Source of the DNA: Cordilura impudica | Taxonomy: Eukaryota > Arthropoda > Insecta > Diptera > Scathophagidae | Length of the DNA: 64,000 bases | Reading direction: 5' to 3' | NCBI GenBank assembly: GCA_963682025.1 | Contig: OY821520.1 | Span: forward strand, 4,626,705-4,690,704 | Part shown: positions 33,350 through 43,694 of the stretch, piece after piece | Layout of the letters: each line of letters starts with the position of its first letter | Numbering within the stretch: position 1 is the stretch's first letter | The notes under the pieces: model-generated | Databases searched by the model: none | Seen by the model: only the letters and a program-made list of their open reading frames with translations | Told to the model about the DNA's origin: nothing | Program-made: the position numbers and the translations under genes

Positions 33350-33710
33350 GGTTAAATTTCTATTTCACAATACAATCACAAAAACAGTGTAAACGTAATA
33401 GGTGAGAGCTGACACATAACGCTGTGTGACATGATTGTATTGGTGAAAAATTATGATATAAAAATGTTTTTTTATGCCAATTTTTTAAAAGCGTCATCTT
33501 TGTATGACTTATATACGTTTATATTGGGATATTTTTAACGTTTTACAGCAAAGGGTTGTTGAATTAGCTGAAACAGTTTTTGCTATAAGTGATACATACA
33601 TGACGCTCTCTGTATGATTTTAAAAAATGACATAAAAAAATCTTTAATTACAAGATGTTTACACATCTTCCCTGTGATCGGACTCACATAATTTTTTTTA
33701 AAGATCTTTT
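33350..33710 (+). repeat. Unclassified repeat with hairpin and GATGTTTACACATC module
   Basis: CACAATACAATCA (about 33366) and TGATTGTATTGGTG (about 33432) form an imperfect stem enclosing 'aacagtgtaaacg...'. A related stem segment occurs at 52035-52105 ('cttatgattgtattggtgaa'). The 3' part (33650-33690) repeats the module seen at 31290. The boundaries are not resolved. Confidence 0.45.
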
Positions 33711-33737
33711 GTTTTATTGCTTATTATTATCGAGCTA

Positions 33738-34513
33738 TTTATACCCTATACCACTATGTGGTTTGGGTATAATGACTTTGTGCTGCTGTTTGTAACTACC
33801 AAAAATATTTGCCCTAGACATATCTTTTATTATACCGATCGACTTAGAATCACTTTCTGAGTCGATTTAGCGATGTCCGTCCGTCCGTCTGTGTGTCCAT
33901 GTAAACCTTGTAATTAAACTACAGGTCGCAAATATGAATATATTTTGATGAAATTTGGTATATAAGCTTTTATCGGCCATAGGATGAACGCTATTGAAAT
34001 TGGTGAAATTCGGTCCATGTTCAGACCTAGTCCCCATACAAATAACCCCTATGAAATCGACTTAAATTGCCATAAGATCCAAATTATCATATAGATCTCA
34101 GTTAAAATGGGTTTGTGTGTGTTTATTACATCTATTTATCATTCATCCAAAAATAAACCCCATATGGCAATTCTTTGTCATAGCCCCCGTATAAAGCTGC
34201 GTCCCGATTTTTAATTAAATCTATCAGAAAACAAAATTATTTCATAGTTTTTTCTCAAATTTGGTTTGTATATATTTTTGCAAAAAATAAGTGACTTTAC
34301 AAAATATGGTCAGGATCGGTCCATTTTTCGACCTAGTCCCCATATAAATATAGCACCCGATATGAACTTTTTCATATCTGCAGCCAAAAAAAATTATAAC
34401 AATGCCACTCAAATTTGGTTTATGCTTATTTTCTATATCCAATTAGTTCGACCGAAGAGATAGGGTCTCTAAACCATGGTATAGTGTATCGTATAGTCGG
34501 TTTAGACCGACTG
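33738..34513 (+). mobile_element. HINE-A copy, 3' tip lost
   Basis: TATACCCTATACCACTATGT head, GTCCGTCCGTCTGTGTG core (about 33875) and all internal blocks. It ends within the palindrome (TAGTCGGTTTAGACCGACTG) without CTTACTTGTT. Confidence 0.72.
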
Positions 34514-34639
34514 TTCGAAATTACTATTCTTGTAATTTCTTTATTAAATTTTGAAAAAACTGCCGGAAAACTTAGAAAAAAAAATAAATCATTTGAATAA
34601 CAACGGCAAAGTAAAGTTTGGAAAACATAAAAATTATTC

Positions 34640-35660
34640 ACTAAATTGGATTTTATTGTTAAGAACTGTTTGGTTTCACATGTTCTCTAACGTCTAGTAA
34701 TGAGTGTTGCCTCCATGGTGCTTTATAACCTCAAATATGCGACTTGGAGTGGAATCGTAGAGAGTTTTAAGGTAATCTAAGGGAATCACGTCCCAAGCGG
34801 TCTCGATTGCATTGACCAACGCTGGAACGTCTTCATATTGTTTACCTCCTTCATAAACTTTCCGTGAAAGCCATCCCAGACGTTTTCCACTATGTTTAAG
34901 TCTGTTGAGTAAGTTGGCCAGTCCATCAACGTCACATTTTTGTCACTTATCCAGGCTTTTACCACTCCGGCATTGTGTATTCTGCGTTATCCTGTTGGAA
35001 AATCCAACACAAAGGTCCAAAAATGTTACTGCATTCCGGAAAAGCTCGTTCCAGAATGTTTTTGTATTGTTCTGCGTTCAGTTTTGTCGTTTTAAATTGT
35101 AGTTTAATCCCGCCATAGTATGATATGACACCCCATGCCATAATTCCCCGAATGCGACTGTGTCGACGGCTTAATATTATTTCCTCTCTTCTCATGTCAT
35201 GGCAATAAAAGTTGTACCCGTCTGGACCATCCAGGTTAAATTTTTTTTCGTGAGAAAAGAGAACCGTTTGCAATTCGGATTTCCACGTCAAGTGAACTTC
35301 AGCAATCGTTTTTCTTTGTGAATGGGTTTTAATACAGGTTTTTTTTTTAACTTTCATTCTCTTGATATGCGGAGCATCAACAATCAAGCGCCGAACAGTT
35401 GAAATACTAGTAGAAACTCCGGCTTTCGCCTTAATTTTTGGTATGAAATCACAGGAATTAGATGCAATTCATAAAATTGCACGCTTGTCTGATGGCGATA
35501 GGATACCTGGTCTTCCTTTCATGTTTTTTCAATAGGAATTCAAATTTTTTATGTAATTGAAGACAACACGAGCACTTCTTCCGATTTTCTCTAAAATTTT
35601 TCTAAAGGATAACTTTTGTTCAAAATAGGCTTCAAAATACCTTTTAAAAGAGTTTTTTTA
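34640..35660 (-). pseudogene. Tc1-like transposase pseudogene
   Basis: Minus strand. The N-terminal helix-turn-helix is KILEKIGRSARVVFNYIKN (about 35550-35610, out of frame), then MKGRPGILSPSDKRAILW. The second helix-turn-helix is GVSTSISTVRRL (about 35380-35420). Catalytic blocks follow: VLFSHEKKFNLDGPDG (about 35220-35270), WIFQQDNAEYT (about 34970-35005) and LMDWPTYSTDLNIVENVW (about 34875-34930), with the final Glu kept. The first catalytic Asp is replaced by His (FSHEKK instead of FSDEKK), and frameshifts separate the ends, so it is inactive. The order matches Tc1-type DDE transposases; FNLDGPDG points to a Tc1 lineage different from the ones at 1-420 and 2065-2740. Confidence 0.85.
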
Positions 35661-36100
35661 TGAGGTGCAATTTATCAAACTATTTAAGACTGTACAATTC
35701 GCTCAAGAATATCAAAAACCAGCAATTGTTGTTATTCATATGAACTATTTTAAAATCAAATTTTTGGCCATTTGAATAGGCTTTGTTCGCTACATACGTA
35801 ACGGGACTTTTTTATATTCTTCTTTTACACATTTGGTCACCTAACGAATATGTAAGCACATGCAAATCAGGTTTTGTTACTTTTCTCAAAATGTAAATTT
35901 TTAGCAACGACTATCACTGTTATTTAAATGAACTAGAGTGTATATCTTTAAACGCTGTAAATTTTTTAATACCTATTAATTATGGACTAAAGATTAAAAA
36001 TGCCTATTGTATTAATTAGAAAATTCCGTCAAATGTTTCTATTAAAATTGATTCGCTTTAAACATACATATACAAATCAAAATTTTATATTAAAACAATA
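35661..36100. other. AT-rich spacer, no gene seen
   Basis: Likely includes the 5' flank of the Tc1-like element, but I found no paired terminal repeat. Confidence 0.4.
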
Positions 36101-36541
36101 CTAGAGGACCCCTGCTGCTCCGCAGCATTATATTATATTATATTAATTTTTATAATATAATACCAAAATTTGCCAAGAGAAGTTAACGTACAGTAATGCC
36201 AAAATATACCAAGATAAGTTAACGTACAGTAAAAGTAAAGTTGATTCTCCACGCATAACTTTCCTCAAACCCAACGAATTTGCCAAGAGAAGTTAACGTA
36301 CAGTAATGCCAAAATATGCCAAGATAAGTTAACGTACAGTAAAAGTAAAGTTGATTCTCCACGCATAACTTTCCTCAAACCCAACGAATTTAAGCAGTTA
36401 ATAGCTCAAAAGAGTGTTCTTAGACCGATGTCAACAGCGTACGTTAATTAGAACTCTAGTTATAGAGGTTTGAGAGAAGAAAAATATTGAAAAAAAATCT
36501 TGAATGCAAAGTTTATTCATAACTTCTTTTAATATATAAGA
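36101..36541 (-). mobile_element. Helitron-D, 441 bases, with internal 110-base tandem duplication
   Basis: On the minus strand it begins TCTTATATATTAAAAGAAGT (36541, after A). It ends with the stem-loop GCTGCGGAGCAGC, GGGGTCCT and CTAG (36101), followed by T. Termini and hairpin fit a non-autonomous Helitron unrelated in sequence to Helitron-C. The interior holds two nearly identical 110-base units (36169-36278, 36279-36388), each with two copies of AAGTTAACGTACAGTAA. No coding capacity. Confidence 0.85.
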
Positions 36542-36845
36542 TTATGGCCTGATTTTGAGGAAGAAAATGAAAAGTTTTCACGTATTATTATTGCTAGACA
36601 CTTAAAAAGTTTCATTTAATACCTACTAAATGATCTCAAATCTACCGATAATATATAAGTTTTTTGAAATTAATAAAAGTAATTTTATTTTTTTTTACAA
36701 TTTTATGCGCTTTTACTTTCATTCTAATTTAGCGCTTTTTAGAAAATGTTACTTGGAAAAAGTTCGCATCGCTGTTTGTGTGTGTGAAAATCTACGGTGA
36801 TAAAATTAACTAAAAAAATTATACAAATTTCATACATGTGTACAT

Positions 36846-36970
36846 TTAACCCTTTGACGCGCATAATATTGTTTCGTATTTTCAACTAAAAAACCAAATG
36901 GTGAAAATGTCCTGATCCCACATTCACGCATGAGTGGCGGTCGCGCACTGCAACAAGCGATCTTAGACAA
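36846..36970 (+). mobile_element. piggyBac-like terminus (solo end)
   Basis: TTAA then CCCTTTGACGCGCATAAT. piggyBac-type elements insert at TTAA and start CCCTTTG. Further in, CACGCATGAGTGGCGGTCGC recalls the subterminal region. No second end or transposase was found nearby, so this is a truncated copy. Confidence 0.6.
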
Positions 36971-37127
36971 TTTTTATTTTCATTTTTAAATTTTTTTTTC
37001 CATTTTTTTATTTTTCATGTTTTATTTTTAATTATTTTTTTTCATTGTTTATTTTTCATTGTTTATATTTCATTTATAAACCAAGAATGCACACTCAGAA
37101 AATAATAATCGGAAAATACAAGGGCGG

Positions 37128-38120
37128 ATCAGCAGTCATTGACTTTTAGAATGAAACACAGTTTTTTTTTTTTTTTTTTTTTTGCAAAAACATAATCTCC
37201 TTTTACCTCAATACACTTAGTCCAACGTTTCTCCAATTTTTGTATCCCTTCCAAAAAAATAGGATTTTTCGAGGTCCATAAAATAGGCATTTGTTTGATC
37301 AATAATTTCATCGTTGGCGCTAAATCTCTTTCCACCGAGCCATTTCTTTAGGTTTGGAAATAGGAAATAGTCACTGGGGGCTAAATCCGGAGAATATGGC
37401 GGATGAGGTACCAATTCGTAGCCCAATTCAAGGAATTTTGCCATTGAGACTGCACACGTGTGCACCCGTGCATTATCTTGATGAAAAAGAACTTTTTCTT
37501 GGCCATATGGGGTAGTTTTTTTTTAAATCCTCGTTAATTCGGTCTAATAAGTTGGATTATCCCGCGTGCATCCCGACATACTTACCTTGGCCTTCTTCGG
37601 AGCCGGTTCACCCGGAGAAATCCATTGTTTAGACAGCTGCTTGGCCTCCGGAGTGTTGTAATGGATCCATGTTTCATCCATAGTTACAGAAACTGATTCG
37701 AATTGTGGTTAAACATCTCCAAACAATTCTTTGAAGTTGTCACACGATTACGTTTACGCGGCACCCATCTTGCAGACAGCTTTCTTAAACCCAACTGATC
37801 ATTAAAATCGAAATCACACTGCCATTTGAAATGCCTATAACATCAACAATATCACGCACTTTTACTCTTCGATCGGCCAACACCATATCGTAGATTTTTT
37901 CGACATTTTCGGGTGTATTGACCTCAATTGGCCGTCCAGAACGTTCAGCGTCATTTGTATTTGTGCGACCACAACGAAAGTCAGTAAACCACTATTTTAC
38001 CAATCAAATCGATGGTGCAGAGTCCCCATAGTATTTATCAAGCTTTTTCTTAGTTTGTTTGACGGTTTTTTTTTTCGTAAAAAGTAATGTTTAATGAGCA
38101 CCCGAAATTCACTTTTTTCC
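37128..38120 (-). pseudogene. mariner transposase pseudogene, irritans-like (second copy)
   Basis: Minus strand. The DNA-binding half has CGRTNTNDAERSGRPIEV (about 37905-37960) and VEKIYDMVLADRRVKVRDI. The catalytic half has VTMDETWIHYNTPEAKQLSK (first Asp, about 37640-37690) and VLFHQDNARVHTCAVSMAKF (second Asp, about 37430-37490). HPPYSPDLAPSDYFLFPNLK follows (third Asp, about 37355-37410). The tail LEGIQKLEKRWTKCIEVKG lies in a shifted frame at 37180-37260. The family blocks are present from end to end, but frameshifts (about 37520, 37250) and the poly-T tract at 37162-37182 break the frame. The three Asp of D,D34D survive. Confidence 0.88.
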
Positions 38121-38199
38121 ATTTAAAAAAAATCACGAGGTTGTATGTTTTGAACAGCTGTTAAACGCAAAGTAAATGACAGAACTTGCTCAAAATTTT

Positions 38200-38570
38200 A
38201 CAGTAGTCTATTAACAGGTGGTACTTGATGGGAGCAGTGCTGCATTTCATATAACTACGAGGGAAGTTCGAAAAGTCACGGACTTATTGATCCTCCTCGT
38301 AGTTGGCAAAGCACTTTCTAATTTTAAGTGCTGGATAAGCCAATGTACGCTCCAGTTAATTGTTGTTTTTTTTTTTTTAATGTACATAAAATTGTTGTTT
38401 TTTTTTTTTTTTTTTAATGTACACAAAAACATAAAATGGGATATTTTTCTAGCAATTTATTTAAGGTCTTTCTCGCTATAAAAAGATAAGTATTTTTTTT
38501 TTGCGATGTTAGTATTGATCAACTCTTTGCAAACCACTTTTTACCAACATTGCCAGTGCTTTATTGATTG
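38200..38570. other. Spacer with a mariner-end-like hairpin and poly-T
   Basis: AACTACGAGG (38254) and CCTCGTAGTT (38295) are inverted around GAAGTTCGAAAAGTCACGG. This could be a mariner-type terminal repeat or a small hairpin. Two TTTTTAATGTACA units with poly-T follow (38368-38425). Confidence 0.35.
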
Positions 38571-38800
38571 TATCTAAACCACTGTGTGGTTTGTGTTGAT
38601 GTTTGTAACTATAAAAAATATCTGACCAACTCCCACATTTTATTATACTTATCGACTCAGAATCATTTCTAGTCGATTTACCGATGTCCGTCCGTCTGTC
38701 TGTCTGTGTGTCCTTTAATCAAACTACAGGTTGCAAAAATCAATATATTTTAATGAAATTTTGTATATGAGCTTTTATCATATAAACCACTCTCTGATAA
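38571..38800 (+). mobile_element. HINE-A copy, truncated and diverged
   Basis: The 'accactgtgtggtttgtgtt' head, GTCCGTCCGTCTGTCTGTCT core and 'atcaatatattttaatgaaa' are present. It stops at about 38800 with no 3' half. Confidence 0.6.
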
Positions 38801-40167
38801 ATCAATAAATTGACATATTAAAAGAACTCCATTAATTTCAATTAACAATCTTATTTATGCTAATGCAACACTTAAATGGAAAAAAAAACTTAAATGCAAA
38901 ATCCTTTTTTTAAATTTTAACAAGAGAATTACAAAAAAAAAAAATATTATCCATAAGGCTTAACTAAAGGGTTAAGTACAGGGTCAAGTATACGAAGCGT
39001 TAAACATACTCGTATCAACATTAACAACTTCAAGTTGCAGCTAAATCAACATCAAGTTAAGTACAAACATTACTCAATTCTTAACCTGCTGTAACGTAGT
39101 TTTCCACTTCAAGTGAAAAAAGTAAAAAAATCCGAAATGATTTATATTTTAAAACATACGTTTCTTATACAGAGTGAGTTCTTGCAAATACAGACACAGT
39201 CATTCATTCATATAGACATCCGAGGTCATTGAAATTCGTAATGGTAGCTTATCCATCGAACCACCCCCGCTCAACCAAAGTCATATCATTGTATGTACAT
39301 ACATAAATGAGTGCAATTGTAGAAAAAATTCAAAGTTTAAAGGTGCAAACAAGTTGAAGGTAAGTTTAGGTACGAGTACAACTAAGAGAGGGAGAAAAAT
39401 AAATCGCAAAACAAAATTCATACGTATGACTCATCTCTTGCAAAATGAAATCTCTGTTCTTTTAACCCCCTTAAAGGACAAGGACGTTGCTGTGTAGTGC
39501 TTTTTGTAAATACGGTTGTACGTAAAATCATCGAGTTTCATGTTCTATTGACAAAAATGTTAAGTAATGTTGATGCGTAGTCTGCCTTTTTTTTTTTTTT
39601 TGTTTGTTTTGTTTGTGTTTGTTTAATGATGGGGGTGTACTTTTTCTATGTTTCATTTACTTTTTTTTTTTTCCTATTTATATAAAATGGAATTCCTCAA
39701 CAATGCCGCCAGAAATAATTCAGATCTGGGATATTATGTAGCAACATGCTGGTTGTTAAGTGCTTTCTTTTTTATACATATTTAATTCCATTAGAAAATG
39801 TACTCGTGTGTAAGTTAATACTTATGAATTTTTTAAGACATATTTGATTGTTTGCAAAGGAATCTTTTTTTTTTACCACTGGTATTCGGCTTTGTTCTAT
39901 ATTGTAACTAATTAATAAATGCCATTGGTGGAAGGCATTTTAAATAAATATTACCAAATATAACAAAATTGCTGAAAATTCTTTAATGTTAATAGAAAAA
40001 TCTACCCTAAATTATTTAATTTTGTGATGATGGTGTATTAAATGATTTTTCAAAATAATCATAAATCTTTCATAACACCAGCAGCATCCCGCATACTTTT
40101 GAAGTTATAACTTATAATTACAAATTATTTAATTGGACCAATTTTTATTATTACATTTACTCGTATG
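38801..40167. other. AT-rich spacer, no gene seen
   Basis: 1.4 kb of AT-rich DNA with slightly more complex sequence at about 39000-39500. No repeat family, frame or RNA gene recognised. Confidence 0.45.
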
Positions 40168-40169
40168 TA

Positions 40170-41330
40170 CAGTGTCGGCCAAAACTAACTTAACAAAAAT
40201 CAAAACTTACTCTTTTTGAATAAAATAAAATTTGTTTTGCTTTTATGGGCAAATTTCATTCCAATAAAAAGTTTTAACGTTTATTTTATGAATAACGTAA
40301 ATATATTTCTTATATTCTTAACTTTAGTCGTGCGACTAAACTAACTGAACAAATATTTTGCTCTAATATTTGATTGCAAATCCTTTGTTTTTGATAACCT
40401 CAGAGCACCTTTTAGACATCGAATTAATAAGATTCTCTATTATTTGCATTGATACAGCTGACCATGCTTCCTGGATTACACCAAAGAGTATTTCTGAGCT
40501 TCCCCCAACCTCTTCCCGATTGATTTTTTGATTTGCTTTTTCCCATAGGTTTTCAATAGGATGCGAGCCATTCTAGGACGTTGACCTCTTGCTGTTGCAG
40601 CCAATTTTTTTTTACTACCTTTGACGTGTGTTTCAGGTCGTTGTCAAGCTAGCATATCCAAGGAGTCTGCAATTTTTTTTCGGGCAAGTGGCAACGTAAC
40701 TTCCTGGAATATATTTAAATACATGTTTGTATTCATTATTCCATCGATTTTATGCAAAGTTCCTAAGCTTGGACAGTGTCAAGGTTGCAAACGTTGGTTA
40801 AGTGACCGACGAACTCTTCTCATTCCATCCGAATTTACCATATTGAACTTGGATTAAAAAAACTCTGTTCCGTTGGTCTCTAGTCCAGTGAAGATGCTAA
40901 CGCGGAAAATTTTTATTCAAGTTTTTTGCTTTTCATGGACATAGGATTTTAATCCAGCTTCAACTGAGCTTCTTTGAATAATGCATGTACTTACCTTAAC
41001 GTTCAAAGATTTAAGAACACTTGGAGCAGATCCTTTTTAAATTATCATAAAATTCGAGTATCATCCTTGGTAGTAGTGCATCTTGGTCGCCCTCCAGAGT
41101 GAATTGCTCGTACAGTTCCTGATGTTTTAAACTTATTTATAACGTAATTTAATGCAGAAGTTGCCACTTTATACTTTTTACAAAGGTCTTTATGGGTCAT
41201 TCCACTTTGGAAATCTCTAATGGGATTATATTTAACTTTGTGACTATGTTTTGTCTTAGCCATGTTGTTTGTCGTCATTGAAACTTCTTAAAATCGACAA
41301 AAATTCTTTTAATTTGTTTATTAAAACTAA
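40170..41330 (-). pseudogene. Tc1-like element and transposase pseudogene (third lineage)
   Basis: The left end is TA then CAGTGTCGGCCAAAACTAAC (40170); the right terminal repeat is missing. On the minus strand the N-terminus reads MAKTKHSHKVKYNPIRDFQS and HKDLCKKYKVATSALNYVIN (first helix-turn-helix, about 41130-41230), then SGGRPRCTTTKDD. Downstream, a QLDNDLKHTSK-type block (second Asp, about 40630-40660), VNVLEW and ENLWEKANQKINREE are out of frame, followed by IENLINSMSKRCSEVIKNKG near the C-terminus (about 40385-40445). The middle is shortened and the frame is broken throughout. The MAKTK...LN.VINK pattern differs from the other Tc1-like copies here. Confidence 0.78.
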
Positions 41331-41768
41331 CCATTTAATTATAACTCTATAATAGATAGATAATCAGGCATGTAATGGAAATCGATTGATTTTAAATCGA
41401 AAACGAAATTCTAAAAAGAATGATTCAAGAATAGGTGTGATGAAAATCAAGCGGTTTCAAATATTAGCTTATTAATTTTGTGTTTTTGTTTGAAAAAATT
41501 TATTTAAATGGAATTTATAATAACGACAAGTGGCGAAAATTTCACAAAAGAAAGCGTATTGCGTAACTCCTTTTGGAGCAAAATATTTTGGTGAAGAAAT
41601 TTTTCAACCTTCTGCTGATAGTGTTAAGTTTCTTTTTTTCTGCCGTGAATTTTCGTGCATTCCCCTGAAAATTTGTATTAAGTAAGACATTATAGTACGT
41701 AAATTTATTATACTTAGATTTTTAAGTTTCAAACCGAAATTTCGTTTTCCATCACATCTTTATTTATA
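41331..41768. other. AT-rich spacer, no gene seen
   Basis: No recognisable coding or repeat signal apart from a possible lost right end of the Tc1-like element. Confidence 0.4.
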
Positions 41769-42127
41769 CTAGCAGATTCCAGCACTCGAAATTCAAGAGC
41801 AAATTCTAGGAAATTTTTGTTTTTCATTTAATAAAAACCCTAAACGTATGCTTCACAATTCAACTCATTTAAAATGAAGAAAACAAACTCAACACATTAA
41901 CAAATTTAATAAACACACACATAGCATTGTATAATTTTATGAATGTGTTAGGAGCAACTTTAAACTACCATAACTCCAAAAAATAGTTCAGACGATGAAA
42001 ATCTGTAAATCTGGGTAATAGCTAAAAAGAAATACCTATCAAATGATAAATTTTTTGTCAAAATCGGGGTAAAACTGTGAAACTTACATCGGTAACAAAA
42101 AATCGCCTAGCCTATTAATATTATAGA
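41769..42127 (-). mobile_element. Helitron-C, 359 bases, both termini
   Basis: On the minus strand it runs TCTATAATATTAATAGGCTA (42127) to CTTGAATTTCGAG, TGCTGGAATCTG, CTAG (41769), then T. The termini match the other Helitron-C copies; the interior is more diverged. Confidence 0.85.
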
Positions 42128-42576
42128 TTTCTATAGAACAAAATCGGAACTGAAAAATATTTATTCTTGAAATAGAAACGAATGCAAATCGAAAAATTGA
42201 TTTACATCACACCTATTTTCGATTTAGTTTCGCTTTGGTAATGATTTCGGTTTTCATCATATGCCTAAATGTTTATTTAAACATTTTATTTAAACAAGCA
42301 ATATCAAATTCTCAATTGAATATGTTTAAAAAACAAACAACAGTTATTTTACTCTTTGTTTTAACTAAAACCTGTTTTTTCAGTTTGTTTTGTCGCACGA
42401 TTTTAGGACTTTCTATATTACTTCACATATTTTAATACAATAAGAGTTGGCAAATGTTGGAGGGAATTTAGACGGGAACTATTTAGCCTGGCTTTTTCTT
42501 CAATACTCGTTTGAAGATGCTACGTAAATCCCCGTGCATTTACATTGTGCCTTTTTGATTGCAACTACTCATGATT

Positions 42577-43178
42577 TTTATACCCTTCACACCTCAGTGG
42601 CAGAGGGTATATATAGGTTTGCCATTCCGTTTGTAAAGCATCGAAAAATAATTTCCGACCCCATAAAGTATATATATTCTTGATCCTTACTACAGCTCGA
42701 GTCGATATAGCGAAGTCTGTGTGTCTGTTGAAATCACGCTCATTCACAAAAAAAAAAAAAAAAAAAAAAAAAAACATCTACTTGGGTCAGGTTACGAAAA
42801 AATTATTTTCCATTATTCCCACCAGGTTGGTATTTAAATTGGAGTAAATCGGGAGTCATTGCGCTGAGATATGAGCAAAAATTTTTAGACACCTCTAAAA
42901 AAAAAAAACAAAAAACCTAGTGTGTTTGTTGTAATAGTTTACTGGTTGAACAGCAACATAAAAAAATGCCAATTGAAAATTCTTAAAAGGAACAGATTTT
43001 ATAATTATATTATGCATCAAAAATTAAAAAAGCACAAAGCCCAGCATTTGTTAGATGTATTGTTTGAACAGCGAAAACAAATTCATTTTCCACAATTATT
43101 ATTTAGTAGATTGGAATGGGCATATGGCAGTATAAAAAGTTATGACTTCAATTACTAAATATTTTTTTTTTTTAAATA

Positions 43179-43210
<32 letters not shown>

Positions 43211-43688
43211 TGTTAATTATTAATATCTTATATCCTTTTTATTCAACTTGTTTGCTTTTGTTTTTAAATGTCAATTTTTCAGTCACTGCGTTGTAATTTT
43301 CTACTACAATATTAAAAAAAAAAAAACACATTTGTATCATTTGGTAGTGCCCAAGTTTGCCAAGATTTTGTGAGATTTTGCACAAATCTAGTAACGAGCT
43401 AGATTTTGTTTTGTATGAGAAATCTAGTAAAAATGAGCTAGATTTCGCTCGAAATCTCGTATATACTAAATTTTGCTTAGATATAAACGCACTATAACAA
43501 GGAATTATAATAGAAACTGGCTAACAGGAAAAGCAAGTAACTTTAAATTTAATTGGTATTCGAAATTAAAATTTCAGTACCGAAAACAGTTTTAAAGTGG
43601 TTGCCGTACCCAATATTGGTTGTAATATTGAGATTAAGATATAGGTGGAGGGTATCAAAGATAACCGAATTTAACACTCTTACTTGTT
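42577..43688 (+). mobile_element. HINE-B copy carrying element F
   Basis: Head TATACCCTTCACACCTCAGT, 'cataaagtatatatattctt' and a poly-A run at 42748-42774. The 3' part has 'ccgtacccaatattggttgt', GGTGGAGGGTATCA and the terminal ACACTCTTACTTGTT. The hairpin is deleted (AAGATAACCGAATTT remains). At 42966-43494 the A-rich array is replaced by a different element (F). Confidence 0.7.
42966..43494 (+). mobile_element. Element F, copy 1 (unclassified, 5' truncated)
   Basis: The right end, inverted, reads TAGTGCGTTTATATCTAAGC, and CTAGATTT-type motifs repeat inside it. A frame from 43013 to 43156 reads QHLLDVLFEQRKQIHFPQLL then FSRLEWAYGSIKSYD and a stop. The second copy (61534-62263) carries a related frame. 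The protein is not recognised. The left end is missing. Confidence 0.6.
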
Positions 43689-43694
43689 TTTTTT

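Noticed and set aside
36169..36388. CRISPR-like array (regular repeats)
   Set aside because: Only two long near-identical units inside a Helitron in a eukaryotic genome; no spacer structure.
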